From Rhizaria sp. SCN 62-66 (lineage: Eukaryota; Rhizaria, unplaced): DNA of 58,236 nt. The position numbers and the translations under genes were made by a program. The stretch lies in NCBI GenBank assembly GCA_001724265.1, contig MEDY01000180.1, positions 1 to 58,236 on the forward strand, written 5' to 3'. Positions 1 to 10,401 of the stretch are shown here, piece after piece (positions within the stretch are counted from its first letter, which is position 1; every line of letters begins with the position of its first letter). A model generated the notes under the pieces. That model was not told the origin of the DNA and did not search any database. It saw nothing but the letters and a program-made list of their open reading frames with translations.

Positions 1-1930
1 CCCCCGCCGCTGACGCCCGCCGCCGCGGCCGCCGCCGCCGCCGTGGCCGCGACCGCCGCGGCGGCGATGACGGCCGCGGGCGCGGGCGGCGGGGCCGAGG
101 CGCCCGCGGGTGGAAGCAGCGGGGACGTGAGGAACACGCGCGGCGACGGCGGCAGCGTCGCAGCGATGCGCGCGTCGTCCTCCTCCTCGTCGTCCTCATC
201 TTCGTTCTCACTAGCGTTGCCGATGTTGTCGGGGCTCAGCGCGTCGGCGTCGGCGTTGCTCTGCTTCCGCGCTCTGCCCTGCTGCTCGTCGAGCTCCTTG
301 TTGTGCGCGTCGGCCGTCGACGCGTCGTTGGCCTCAAACCGCACCACCGCAGCCAGCGCGCGCGCCGCGGGGCCGCCCGCGAGCGCAGCGCCCGCCGCGG
401 CCGACAGCGGCAGCCGGAAGGGCCCCGTGAGGAAGCCGTCCCTCGCGCCGGCGCCGGCCCCGCCGCCGCCGCCGCCGAGCGCGCCCGCGGCGGCCCCGGT
501 GTTGGCCCCGGCGCTGGCGCCAGAGCCGGTGAGTGCGAGCGAACGCAGCAGCGCGGCGGCGACGGACACGGGCGCGGGCGCGTGGGCCGCGAGCGTGGCG
601 CTGGTGTTGCCGAACCACAGCCGGTCAGACGGGGACGGCGCAGGCGGGTCGACCAGCACCACGGGCACCGCCGGGGACGCGTCCGGGGGCGGGGGGAGCT
701 CGTAGCCCGTCTCGGGGTCGTATTGGCGCACCTGCGATGCGAGAACAACAAAGTATATACAGTGAGATAATATCGGTGAGATCTGCATTATTTGAGATGA
801 AACAATCAATCTAATATAAAAGTCAAAATTCAACATTATGGAAGAGATTTACTGTTGATATAAAAATATCTAGGGGCATCTCAGGGTATTTTTGTTCATT
901 GGTAGATGCGATTAGAACGTACGCGCTTGCGAGGCTTCTCGGGCGCCCAGGGCGGGGTGAAGGCGGCATTGCGGTCGAGAAAGGCCGGGAACGCGGCGTG
1001 CGAGGGCTGCGAGAGGTCATACAGACGCAAAATGTCGGCTTGCGGGACACCGGCCCACAACAGGCTATATAGTTGGCGCAGCAAGCAGAATGATATAAAA
1101 AATATTAGATAGAGAAGTGTAGGCGTCATTTGCGGGAGAGGATCAGGGTCCAGCAGAGCCAAACTTTCATGAAAGAGATATATAGAAAGAAAGATATACA
1201 ATATAAACAACACTCACAGGTGAGCGCGATAAATGGCTGTTTCTTAGACGTACCGCGAGTTGTGCGTGAGCGCCGCGGGTCGGAGGGTGGGAAACGACGC
1301 CGACAGCGACGACACCAGGTAGCGCACGGTCAAAAACGCGGTGCGGTCAACCGAGAGGAAGCGAAAGCCCATAGCGTCGACGATGTAGGGCAGGTGCGCG
1401 AGGTCGAGCGTGGGGAGGAAGTACCCCATGAGCAAGGAGAGGCGGTGGCGCAGGCCGGTGGAGCCCTCGCGCGCCAGCACGCGCGTCAGCGGGCCGCAAA
1501 AGGTGCGGAAGCTGTGGTAAAAGCGCCGCAGGATCGATTGCAGCACCGTGTTGTCGAAGATGTGATCTAGGTTGTCGTCGGGCGGCGGCGGCGGCGCGCG
1601 CGCGGACTTCGCGCTCGCACTGCCGCTGGCGGCCACGCTCTCTTTCGGCGGGTTCTTGAGCGCCATAGCGATGTAAAAGTCGGGCTCGGCAAGGTAAAAC
1701 ACAAAGCGGTGTTTTTCTGTGTATAGAGCCTCGGCGGGCACGCGCTTGGCAAAGGAGAGCGAGAAGGCGAGCAGCGCCTCTGAGATGCCCACATAGTCCT
1801 TCTGCAGGTTGATGTCGGCGTCGGGGTAAAAGGCCAGGATCTTCTCGCCCTCGGTGTCCTCATGGCCCAGCGACGGGTTGAAGACAAAGAAGCCGGCCAG
1901 GTGCGCCGCGAGCTTCTTTGCGGTTGACAT
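1..1930 (-). CDS. CCZ1: CCZ1 homologue (vacuolar fusion, Mon1-Ccz1 GEF subunit), 3' end off window
   Basis: In other eukaryotes CCZ1 pairs with MON1 as the guanine-nucleotide exchange factor for Rab7 on late endosomes and vacuoles. Exons read 1930-1254, 1064-923 and 731 to the left edge; both introns (189 and 191 bp) open with GTACGT. Joining them keeps one frame. The first longin-type domain starts at residue 14 (FFVFNPSLG, then EGEKILAFYP), as in animal CCZ1. The first junction rebuilds NSR-LLWAGV, matching the family's LIWSGL stretch, and GFLTGPFRLPL near residue 370 matches the conserved FLTGPLNL. Between these lies a Pro/Ala/Gly-rich insertion absent from the animal protein. After the FLTGP motif there is an acidic linker. 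The start is the first ATG (MSTAKK), just upstream of the domain. The C-terminal part is outside the window. Confidence 0.9.
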
Positions 1931-2370
1931 CGGCGAGCGGGGCGCGGCGGGAACGCGGCGGGAGGGAGACGAGCGTGGAGTGGGGGCGAGCGGCTTGGGA
2001 GAAACGCGCGGGACTGGTCGGGCTGAAGGGACAACTGTTGTAGAGACAACAACAAATTAAAGATGAGTCATTTTAGAGTCTTGAAGTCAATTGCATAAAG
2101 TAACAGTGCGGTTGACGTTGAGACCGTAGCGGTATTTGATCTGCAAGTTGGGTATCTTCGCGCACGTCATCGTCGTCGGCCTCTCGCTGTCGCCACTCGT
2201 GCTCCTTTGAGTTTGACAGTAAAAGTCAACAAACCAAGTTATAAAACACACAAATTAGGGTTTGCAGAGGTATAATTAAGAGATGTTATGTATCCATAAG
2301 CTTTAAACGTTTTAAAATGATTTACGTCGTATTAGATTTTGTTTCATTGAGATATGCTTCCGTTAGTACT
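1931..2370. other. Spacer between SART3 3' end and CCZ1 start
   Basis: This 440-bp AT-rich spacer lies between two minus-strand genes. It must hold the SART3 3' untranslated region and the CCZ1 promoter and 5' UTR. I see no ORF with a conserved motif and no clear polyadenylation hexamer on the minus strand. Confidence 0.6.
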
Positions 2371-5300
2371 TTACTTCTTCATGAACATTTTACGGAAATA
2401 ATCATTGTCCTTGGCAACAGTGCCCGTCTCCGCCGCCGCCTGCGCAGGGTCCTCGTCGCTCATGCCCTGCTGTCCGCCAGTCTGCGCTGCGCTCGCGCCA
2501 GCCGCAGCACGATTCTCAATCTTAACGCCAGTGGCAGGGACTGCGTCAGCGCCAGTGACAGTTGCAGTCGCCGTCGCGGTAGTCTTGGGCAGCGTTAAGG
2601 GCAACAGACGGGGACGCATGCTCAGCGCACCCGCGCCAGCGGTAGAAACCCGCGGGCCCGCGGCCGCACCGGTGACGCTGGACGGACGCAGCGCGAGAGC
2701 GCCAGTGTTGTTGGCGTTCATGCTCGAGGGACGCAGCGCCAGAGCGCCACTGGTAGCGGGGGCAGCGCTGGCGCTGGCACTAGAGGGACGCAGAGCCAGC
2801 GCGCCACTGCTCGCGGCAGCGCTCGCGGTCGCTTTGACAGGAGGGACGGCGTTGGCGTCGGCGCGAGTTTTATTGTTGTAGCGACCGCCCTTGTGGCCAT
2901 GAGCAGATGAGTGGCTGTGGGCGTCACCAGTGCCACTCTTGCCTGGGGTCGCCGCCGTCGCCGCCGTCGCAGTCGTCGTCGTCGTCGCGGCAGCAGCAGC
3001 AGCAGGCGTCACCTTGTTCTCAGCCACCTTGATGACCGCGCTCACAGTCACCCCTCCACTTTGCGCGTCTTCTCCGCCCTGCGCGCCGCCGCCCTCGCCG
3101 CCCACAGTCACCGAGAGCACCTTCTTGTTGAGCCGGGCCACGGCGGCGGTGCAGGCCTCGATGCTGGCGTACTGCACGTAGGCGAAGGGCTTCGGCAGGC
3201 CAGTGTCGCGCTCGCGGCCGAGGCGCACCGACGTGACGGCGCCCACGGTCCCGAACAGCGCGTGGAGGGACTTAAGTAAGGCCGCGTACGCAGCGTCAGC
3301 AGCGGGGGACGACGAGTGCGCAGGAGCAGCAACTGCACTCGCAGCGCCAGCGCTTGCGGGAGCAGAGCTGTTGTAGTCAGGAGGCAGGGAGAACGTGGGC
3401 AGGCGCGAGACGAAGACCGTGAGCTGCGCGGCAGTCGGCGCCCTGGCAGCAGGCGCAGCACCAGTCGCATTCGTGTGAGCAGAAGCAGGGGCAGAAGCAG
3501 GGGCAGGAGCAGGAGCTGCGGGAGTGATGCTGCTGTTGTCACCATCACTCATCACGGCTGCGCCAGACTCAGCGTCAACCGCACTCGCACTCTCGCTGGC
3601 GCTGGCACTGGACTCAGCGCGACTCCTATTGTTACCCTCAGTGCTGCTCTCCTCTGCAGTCGCCGGCACAGGCCCATCCCAGGTCACCGCGGCGGGATCC
3701 GCGAGTGCAACCTTGAGCCCGCGGCGGCCCATCACGAACCCGTCCATGGCGGTCACCGCGGCGGGCACGTCCTCGGCGCGCTCCAGCACAACCCAGCCGA
3801 CGCCGCGGCCGGGGGCCACGCGCGCGGACGCCACCGGCACGCCGCAGTTGCGCGCAAAGGCCGTTTTGAGCGCCGCGACCGAGGTCGAGTAGGGCAGGTT
3901 CAGCACAAAGAGCGTGCGCGGGGCCGCGGAGGTAGAAGCCGCGGCGGCGCGGCGCTGGCGGCGGGCCTGCTCCCGCGCCTTGCGGCCGGCGCCGGGGGCG
4001 GCGTCGGAGCCGTCATCGCTGTGTTCGCTGCCGTCGTCAGCATCGTCGTCCGCTTCGCGATGAGCTTGGTGTTTCACGGTCACGGAGGCCGTCGAGCGCG
4101 GCAGAGGCAGCGTGACTTCGCTGTCGTCAGCACTCTTCGCGTCAGCGCTAGTGCAAGCGTCGGTGTTGCTGCCGCTGCGGTGGTCGAGCGGCTTGCGGTC
4201 AGCGGCGAGCTCACGGTCGCTCGCACTCGGTTCATGCGGCCGCTTGCGCTGGTTCTGATTGCCTTGCCCAGTCGCCGCAGCCGCAGTCGTGACAGAAGAG
4301 GAGCTCTCGGCAGCGTTCGCGGTGCGAGACGCCTTGCTCCTGTCATCGCCAATGCTGTTGTAAGCATTCTTGCCCTGCTGCTGCGCTTTGCCCTTGCCGT
4401 CCTTGTCCTTTGCGCCACCCTTGTCGTTGCTGTTGTTGTTGCTGTTGTTGCTGTTGCTGCTGTTGCTGCTGTTGCGAACACCACCCTTGCCACGCTCCTG
4501 TTTCTGCTCCCGTTGCTGCTGCTTGCCCTTGCCCTGTCCGCGCTCCTGACCGTGGCCGTGAGCAGAGTGACCGTGAGCACTAGAGTGACCGTGGGCGCCG
4601 CTACCGCGCTGCCCGTGACCCTGCAACTGCAGTTGCGACTGGGTCAGCGTAAGCTTGCGCTGGTCGTACGCCTGCAGCTGCGCCCGCGCGCCCGCCGCAG
4701 CGACGGCCGCGGCAGCCGCGCGCCGGGCCCTGTGCGCCAGCTCAATCGCACCCGCCGCCCTCGCGCCGAGGCTGCTGCTGCGGGCGCAGAGCCCCGAGAG
4801 CGCACCGACCGCGGCGGCGACTAGAGGCCCGCCCATCGCGCCCGCGTTCACGCCCATGCTGCTCGCGCTCGCGCTTCCACTCGCACCGCCGCTCGCACCC
4901 GCAGCGGCGCTGGCACTGGCCGCAAGGGGGGCGGGGCACGCCCAGGGCAGGGCCACGGGAGGGAGCTGCGACAGAGCGGCGCGGCCGGCGGCGAAGCCTT
5001 GGAGAGCGGCGCGCGCGCGGGCCGCGGGTGGGGCGCTGGCGAGCGCGAGCGCGATGTCCGCGACCGAGGCTGGCGACACAACGACACCAGTCAGGGTTGC
5101 GGATGCAGCTGTTGCTGTGCTGGCAGGAGCGGAGGCGGACGCGGGGAGGAGCGCGAGGGCCGCGAGCGTGGGGGCCGCGAGCGCGAGACTCGTCTCCAGA
5201 CCGTCGCAGACCGTGGGGCCGGCGTGGTCGCTGAAGCCTGCGCTCAGAGCGGGGGCAGAAGCGGTGGTGTTGTTGACGGCGATACAGACGAGGGCGTTGG

Positions 5301-8300
5301 CGACGTCGACGAACACGTCGCTCTGCTCCAACTCCTGCTCCTGCTCTTGATGCAGCATCGCTTCACGGGCGGCTCGCGACGTCGGCGTAGGGTGTGGCCA
5401 ACGTGTGTACACACGGGCCACAGGGCACACCGCAATGCAAGCACTCGCGCCGTTGCTGCCGGTCGCCGACAAATGCGGCCTCCTGCCACGGGCTGTGGCG
5501 GCGCTGGCGAGCCTGTCGTGGAACCCCTCCCAGCGGCCGGCCTCCGCCGCCGCGGCCTCAGCGGCCTCGGACTCACCGCTGGCGACGGCGGCGCGGTCCT
5601 CCTCGGTCAGCGTGCGCAACCATGCCACTACAGCGCTGCCGCCGGGGTCCGCGGCGGCGTCGGGCTCCGGCAGCGGCTCCCCGGCCTCGGTCGCTGCGGC
5701 CTCGGCCTCAAGCCAGTCGCGGCAGAAGGCGTGGCGCGCGGCGACGGCGCCGAGGGCGGCGGCGACGGCCTCGGCGGCGGCGGCGGAGGCGGCGGCGGAG
5801 TCCGCGGCGTACTCGCGCGCCCACACCGCGCGGCGCAGCGCGCAGGCCTGGGCGGAGGCGAAGGCGCGGTGCAGCTCGCGCAGCAGCTGGTGCTGCCTCT
5901 GCGGAGTCGAGCCGTGGAGGCCGCCGTTGCGGCGGTCCACGAGCGCGCTCGCGATCGCAGTCAGGCCGCCGTCAGCGAGCGCGAGCGGGAGCGCGCCCGA
6001 GGCGACGAGCGGCAAGTGCGGCGCCGTGGCCGAAGCTGCGTCCGCGACAAGCAGGGCAGTCTCAGCAGCACTGAGAGACGCGGGAGATGAGGAAGGTAAG
6101 GAGCCTCGCTGTGCGGTGGCCGCGGAGGCGGGTGGCGCGTTGAAGTCGGGCCAGGACACGGCGGCGCAGTCCGCGAGGCGCGCGTGGGAGCCCGAGCGCT
6201 CGTGCGCGCGCGCGGCGGTGCGCGGCCGCAGCCACAGCGCTGCTAGCACGGGACTCGCGGCTAGGAGAGCGGCGGTCACAGGGGGGGCGGCAGCGCTGCT
6301 GCTGCTGCTGCTGCTGTGGCTGCTTGTGCTAGGGGCGTTGCTGCGGGTGTAAGTGCTCCAGTCGGGGTCTAAGGGGGGCAGCCAGGCCTGTCCGAGGCTG
6401 GGCGACGACCAGGGACCGGCGAGGCCGAGGCCGCAGTCGTTGCTGGCGTTGACCGGCCAAGCGACGGCAGACCCGCCGCCGCCGCCGAACGCGAGCAGAG
6501 GGGCAAAGCAGAGCGGCAGCAGGCGCAGCGCCGAGTCTGACAGCGCCGCCGCGGGCGCACGCGAGAGAAAGTGGCCCTGCGCGGCCTGCGCCCGCATCAA
6601 CGGACTGTGGGCCGCCATGGCGCGGGTCAGCAGCAGCACGACGCGCGCGCCGAGGCTCTCTGGCGTCACAACCTCGTCACCCGCGTTCGTGGGTGCGGCG
6701 CCAAGTTGCTGCTGCTGCTCGAAGGCGCCGAGATAAGGCCCCAGCGCGGCTACGACTTCGCCCTCGTCGAGCGCTGCAACTGCGGTAAGGGCGTGCAGCG
6801 CGACAAGGAACAGTAAAGCGTGATCGAGGCTGAAACGCACGCTGTTCACAGTCACTTCGGTCACACCACCAGCAGGGCCAGCACCAGCAACAGCAGTAGC
6901 AGCGACAGGAACAGAGTGAGCGACATCACTGGCAGCGCTGCCGTTCGCCACCGCGACCGCGTCAATGCCGGTGGCGGCGGCGCACGCTGCGCGCAGTGCC
7001 TCCAGTCCAACGAGCGCGCTCCCACATGCACCCGCGCCAGCCAGCGGCGCCGTCTGCGGCGTCGCGGACAGCGCGGTGTGCACGAGCGCCAGCACGGCGT
7101 CGCTGACGGCGCGCTTCACGGGGCGACCGATGCTGAGCGGCGAAAAGGACGTGGTGCCCGCGGCCACGGCAGACACGGCGGCCGCGAGTGCGGCAGCCGC
7201 CACGGCCGGGGCAGGGTGCAGCAGACAAGCCGCGACGGCGGCGTCGGTGACACTGCCGCCCACCGAGGCGAGACTGCCGCCCGCTGCGTCAGAGAGGCTG
7301 CCGTTTAAGGCCAGCACGCTGTTCACGGTCACCTCGGTGCGCGGCATAGACAAGGATCCACTCGCAGCCGGCGGCTTGCTCACGGTCACTTCGCTCACGG
7401 TCACTTTGCTCACAGTCAGCGCCGTGTGCAGCCACTGCGACGCGACCTCGGGACACGCCCAGTGTGCACCGCTGGCGCTACCGCTGTCGCTGCCGGTGTT
7501 GGCGGCCGCTGCGGCCCAGAGACGGGCCTCGGAGCTCCAGCGCGGCGAGTGACTGTGCGCAGGGCTTGTGGCGGCGGCGAGAGTGGCGAGGCGGGCACTC
7601 AGGCGCAGGCCGGAGCGGGGGCGGCGGCACGCGTCGGAGCAGGCACTAACACTTGACGTACTTAGACTGTGGGCATTAGCGTCGGTGACGGGGAAGAGGA
7701 ACAGGAGCGCGCGCGGCGTCGGCGGCAACAATGCAAGCACGTCACTGTCTTCCTCAGCCTCATTGGCAGCTGCTGTCGCACTGACCTTGCCATCATCCTC
7801 ATCGTCGTCGTCGCTGTCACTGGCTTCAGCCCCGTGAGCGTCATCGTCATCGTCGTCAGCCATCTGGCTCTTGCGCGCAGCAGCAGCAGCAGTCGCCGCC
7901 TCAGCGCTGCTCGCAGCCGCAGCGGCAGCGGCGGCCGCAGCAGCAGCGGCAGCGTCCGCGTCTGCCTCCGCCTCGACGGCCTCGGTGGCGGCCTCTGTCG
8001 CAGCGGTTTCGAGCCGCGCCCAGCGCCTAAGAGCCAGTCCCAGCTCGCTGCGCCGCTGCAGGACGCCGGCCTCCGCGCTCGCCACGGCGGAGCCGGCGGC
8101 GGCGAAGTCAGCAGCGTCGCTATCCTTATTCTTTTGATGATGCTGCTGCTGCTGCTGCTGTGTTTGCTGCAGATGCGCAAGTGCCTGCTCATGCTGCTGC
8201 TGCGCGCCCGCTAAATCAGCCGCCGCGACGGACACGGCGGCCTCCGCGCGGCCGCGCGCGCCGGCCAAGACAAGCGTCGCCGCGGCGGCGCGCTTCTCGC

Positions 8301-10401
8301 CCTCGCCAAATGTGGCGTTGAAGAGCGTGCGCCGCAGGTTGACATACTGCGAGAGCGCGCGCGCGTGGCCCGCCGCGCCGCCGCCCACGCTCAGCCGCGC
8401 CAGGCACGCGCGCAGCAAGTTTAGCCGCTGGGCGCGGAGCACAGCAAGGCGCGCGCGCGCGCGGCGGGATAACACAGCGGCGGGCGAGAGAGTCAACAGC
8501 GTCGTGCTTTGCGCTCCGAGCGGCAAAGAGCGGAGCAGCAGAGCGGCCTTGTTACTGTCACTAGCACTCGCGCTCGCACTGCTGCTGCTGCTGTCAACGG
8601 CTTCGGCGACCGCGGCGGTGTCTTCCTCGGCGGCGGACACGAGGGTCTCAAGCGTGCGGCGCTCATACAGCAGCCAGAGGTCCCAGAGAGCGCCAGCCGC
8701 TGCGGCACTGGCCGAGACAGTCGCGGAGTCGCCGTCCGCTGCCGCAGAGGAACTGCTGCTGCTGCTGGCGCCGCCAACGCTCGCGTTGCCGCCAGAGCCA
8801 AAGCCACAGGGAGGGAGAGACAGACAGAGGGAGGCGAGCACCGAGCGCAGCTGACCGGGGGAGAGGCCCAGCAAGGGCGGCGGAGCGCTGTCTGCGTCCA
8901 CAGTGGCGTTTTCACTCGCGATATCGGGGTATGCAGAGACTGCCGGAGACCATTCGTGGCACTGTTGTTGCTCGTCGCCGTCGCTGCCCGTGCTGCTGCT
9001 GGTGTTGTTGTTAGCGTGGTAATGGAAAGGAATGCCGAGCGACTGAGCCACGGCCGCCGCAGCCTCCAGGCCGGCGTTCGCCGCGCCGTGGCCACCATTC
9101 GCGCTTGCACTGCACGCGCGCGCCGCTGCAGCCACCTCAGCAGCCTCGTCCTCGGCCGCCTCGTCCTCGGCTGCCGCGAGCGCCGCGGCGGCGTCGTGGC
9201 GCGCCTCCCACGAGCGCCATGCCTCGGCGGTCACTGCGACTGGCACGGGCACGGGCACAGGCGCGGAGGCCGAATCAGAGTCAGCGTTGGCATTGGCATT
9301 GCGGCTGTCGTTAACGTCGTTGCTGCTGTTCTTGTGAGCACTGTTGTTCTTGGCATTTTTGCCCTTGCTGTCGGTGGCCTGGCTCGCGCTGCTGTTGGCG
9401 CTAGAGCTGGCGTTGTGGGGGCTCGGATGCAGCAACGCGTGCGCCATCGCGGTGTTAAACAGCCGGCGCGGCTTGACTTCGACCACGTGTTCCGCCTCAA
9501 ACGCGGCCCACGCGGCCGCCACGGCTACGTCGCCGGGCCACGCGCGGCGGGCGCGCGCGAACACGGCGCGCACGCGCGCGAAGGCGCCGGCCACGGCCGC
9601 GGGATCGCCCTGCGCAGTGACCGTGAGCAGCAGCGCTGAGAGCACGGCGGCCTCGTCGCGCGCCCAGTCCACGTAGCAGCGCGCGGGCAGCGCCGCGGCG
9701 AGTGCCGGGGACGAGGTGAGCGACAGGCGCAGCGCGCGCAGCAGCCAGCGGGCGCGACTCAGCGCGCGCGACGGCACCAGCGGCGGCGGCGCAGGGGCCG
9801 CAGTCGTAGTCTCAGCGTCAATGTCAGCGTCAGTTGCGCGGGCAGCACCTGCGGCTGCGGCTGACTCGGCCTCGGTCGCGGCGGCAACGGCGTCGGTGGC
9901 GGCAGACAGCAGCGCAGCCGCGGTGTCCACAGCGCTCTGACCATTATTATTATTGTTATTGTTGTTGTGATTGTTAACAGCTGAGCGGGACTGGGTGGGC
10001 AGCGGCAGCAGCGCGGCAACGGCGGCCAGCAGCGCGCGGTAGTGCCCGCGCGCGGCCGTCGCGAAGACCGCTGCGTCGCCCTGCTCGGCCTTGACGGGCG
10101 GCGCAGTCGGCGGCAGACCTGGGAGGCCGCTGATGAGGCGGGCGAGGGCCGTTGCGCCCGCGGAAGCCGCGCCCAGGGGCTGCAGCGCCGCTAGCGCTGC
10201 GCGCAGGGGTTCACTATTGCTGCTGTCGTCACCATCATCGCTGTCAGAGTCGGAGTCGGAGTCGGAGGGCGAACTGGAGTCGGAATCGCTGCCGCTGCTG
10301 CTGTTGCTGTCCGAGCTGCTGTGACTTCCGTGGACGGGGTCGAGGAGGATGGCGGCGTCATCCTCCATCGTGAAGCCGCCGTCGGCGGGCGTCGCGTCCA
10401 T
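2371..10401 (-). CDS. SART3: SART3/Prp24-like U4/U6 snRNP recycling factor with giant insertions
   Basis: SART3/Prp24 proteins re-anneal U4 and U6 snRNAs after splicing. This is one intronless frame of 2,676 residues, against about 960 in human SART3. The first ATG is at 10401 (MDATPADGG); the frame is open 29 codons further but those begin with TTG. An acidic Ser/Asp-rich N-terminus is followed by degenerate HAT-like helices at about residues 205-330 (CYVDWARDEAAVL, then AAWAAFEAEHVVEVKPRRLF) and again near 570-750. Two RRMs lie near the C-terminus. RRM1 is at about 2160-2235 (RNP2 LFVLNL, RNP1-like GVGWVVLE). RRM2 is at about 2325-2430 (VFVSRL and KPFAYVQYA). The final DYFRKMFMKK resembles the LSm-binding tail of SART3, preceded by an LxxRPRLLPL stretch also seen in that family. 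The middle, about 900-1900, is an unfamiliar Ala-rich helical region. It ends in TAA. Confidence 0.82.
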   Translation of the reverse strand: MDATPADGGFTMEDDAAILLDPVHGSHSSSDSNSSSGSDSDSSSPSDSDSDSDSDDGDDSSNSEPLRAALAALQPLGAASAGATALARLISGLPGLPPTAPPVKAEQGDAAVFATAARGHYRALLAAVAALLPLPTQSRSAVNNHNNNNNNNNGQSAVDTAAALLSAATDAVAAATEAESAAAAGAARATDADIDAETTTAAPAPPPLVPSRALSRARWLLRALRLSLTSSPALAAALPARCYVDWARDEAAVLSALLLTVTAQGDPAAVAGAFARVRAVFARARRAWPGDVAVAAAWAAFEAEHVVEVKPRRLFNTAMAHALLHPSPHNASSSANSSASQATDSKGKNAKNNSAHKNSSNDVNDSRNANANADSDSASAPVPVPVPVAVTAEAWRSWEARHDAAAALAAAEDEAAEDEAAEVAAAARACSASANGGHGAANAGLEAAAAVAQSLGIPFHYHANNNTSSSTGSDGDEQQQCHEWSPAVSAYPDIASENATVDADSAPPPLLGLSPGQLRSVLASLCLSLPPCGFGSGGNASVGGASSSSSSSAAADGDSATVSASAAAAGALWDLWLLYERRTLETLVSAAEEDTAAVAEAVDSSSSSASASASDSNKAALLLRSLPLGAQSTTLLTLSPAAVLSRRARARLAVLRAQRLNLLRACLARLSVGGGAAGHARALSQYVNLRRTLFNATFGEGEKRAAAATLVLAGARGRAEAAVSVAAADLAGAQQQHEQALAHLQQTQQQQQQHHQKNKDSDAADFAAAGSAVASAEAGVLQRRSELGLALRRWARLETAATEAATEAVEAEADADAAAAAAAAAAAAAASSAEAATAAAAARKSQMADDDDDDAHGAEASDSDDDDEDDGKVSATAAANEAEEDSDVLALLPPTPRALLFLFPVTDANAHSLSTSSVSACSDACRRPRSGLRLSARLATLAAATSPAHSHSPRWSSEARLWAAAAANTGSDSGSASGAHWACPEVASQWLHTALTVSKVTVSEVTVSKPPAASGSLSMPRTEVTVNSVLALNGSLSDAAGGSLASVGGSVTDAAVAACLLHPAPAVAAAALAAAVSAVAAGTTSFSPLSIGRPVKRAVSDAVLALVHTALSATPQTAPLAGAGACGSALVGLEALRAACAAATGIDAVAVANGSAASDVAHSVPVAATAVAGAGPAGGVTEVTVNSVRFSLDHALLFLVALHALTAVAALDEGEVVAALGPYLGAFEQQQQLGAAPTNAGDEVVTPESLGARVVLLLTRAMAAHSPLMRAQAAQGHFLSRAPAAALSDSALRLLPLCFAPLLAFGGGGGSAVAWPVNASNDCGLGLAGPWSSPSLGQAWLPPLDPDWSTYTRSNAPSTSSHSSSSSSSAAAPPVTAALLAASPVLAALWLRPRTAARAHERSGSHARLADCAAVSWPDFNAPPASAATAQRGSLPSSSPASLSAAETALLVADAASATAPHLPLVASGALPLALADGGLTAIASALVDRRNGGLHGSTPQRQHQLLRELHRAFASAQACALRRAVWAREYAADSAAASAAAAEAVAAALGAVAARHAFCRDWLEAEAAATEAGEPLPEPDAAADPGGSAVVAWLRTLTEEDRAAVASGESEAAEAAAAEAGRWEGFHDRLASAATARGRRPHLSATGSNGASACIAVCPVARVYTRWPHPTPTSRAAREAMLHQEQEQELEQSDVFVDVANALVCIAVNNTTASAPALSAGFSDHAGPTVCDGLETSLALAAPTLAALALLPASASAPASTATAASATLTGVVVSPASVADIALALASAPPAARARAALQGFAAGRAALSQLPPVALPWACPAPLAASASAAAGASGGASGSASASSMGVNAGAMGGPLVAAAVGALSGLCARSSSLGARAAGAIELAHRARRAAAAAVAAAGARAQLQAYDQRKLTLTQSQLQLQGHGQRGSGAHGHSSAHGHSAHGHGQERGQGKGKQQQREQKQERGKGGVRNSSNSSNSNNSNNNSNDKGGAKDKDGKGKAQQQGKNAYNSIGDDRSKASRTANAAESSSSVTTAAAATGQGNQNQRKRPHEPSASDRELAADRKPLDHRSGSNTDACTSADAKSADDSEVTLPLPRSTASVTVKHQAHREADDDADDGSEHSDDGSDAAPGAGRKAREQARRQRRAAAASTSAAPRTLFVLNLPYSTSVAALKTAFARNCGVPVASARVAPGRGVGWVVLERAEDVPAAVTAMDGFVMGRRGLKVALADPAAVTWDGPVPATAEESSTEGNNRSRAESSASASESASAVDAESGAAVMSDGDNSSITPAAPAPAPASAPASAHTNATGAAPAARAPTAAQLTVFVSRLPTFSLPPDYNSSAPASAGAASAVAAPAHSSSPAADAAYAALLKSLHALFGTVGAVTSVRLGRERDTGLPKPFAYVQYASIEACTAAVARLNKKVLSVTVGGEGGGAQGGEDAQSGGVTVSAVIKVAENKVTPAAAAAATTTTTATAATAATPGKSGTGDAHSHSSAHGHKGGRYNNKTRADANAVPPVKATASAAASSGALALRPSSASASAAPATSGALALRPSSMNANNTGALALRPSSVTGAAAGPRVSTAGAGALSMRPRLLPLTLPKTTATATATVTGADAVPATGVKIENRAAAGASAAQTGGQQGMSDEDPAQAAAETGTVAKDNDYFRKMFMKK
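4567..4596 (+). repeat. Dispersed 12-mer GTGACCGTGAGC, cluster in SART3
   Basis: An exact GTGACCGTGAGC lies at 4567-4578 and a one-base variant (GTGACCGTGGGC) at 4585-4596. In the SART3 sense strand they encode His-Gly-His-Ser runs. Other exact copies are at 7378, 7393, 9617, 17255, 24859, 26359, 26377, 32736 and 43414. Confidence 0.85.
7378..7404 (-). repeat. Dispersed 12-mer, two copies 15 bp apart in SART3
   Basis: GCTCACGGTCAC is present exactly at 7378-7389 and 7393-7404, with a near copy just after. Here the sense strand reads GTG ACC GTG AGC (VTVS). This is the opposite orientation and a different frame from the copy at 4567 in the same gene. Confidence 0.85.
9617..9628 (+). repeat. 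Dispersed 12-mer copy in SART3 N-terminal part
   Basis: An exact GTGACCGTGAGC lies in the HAT-like region; the sense strand reads it as CTC ACG GTC AC (LTVT). Confidence 0.85.

Noticed and set aside
3316-4824. 502-codon plus-strand frame opposite SART3
   Set aside because: It overlaps the RRM-coding part of SART3 and gives only Arg/Val/Ala-rich sequence; it is a shadow of the GC-rich coding strand.
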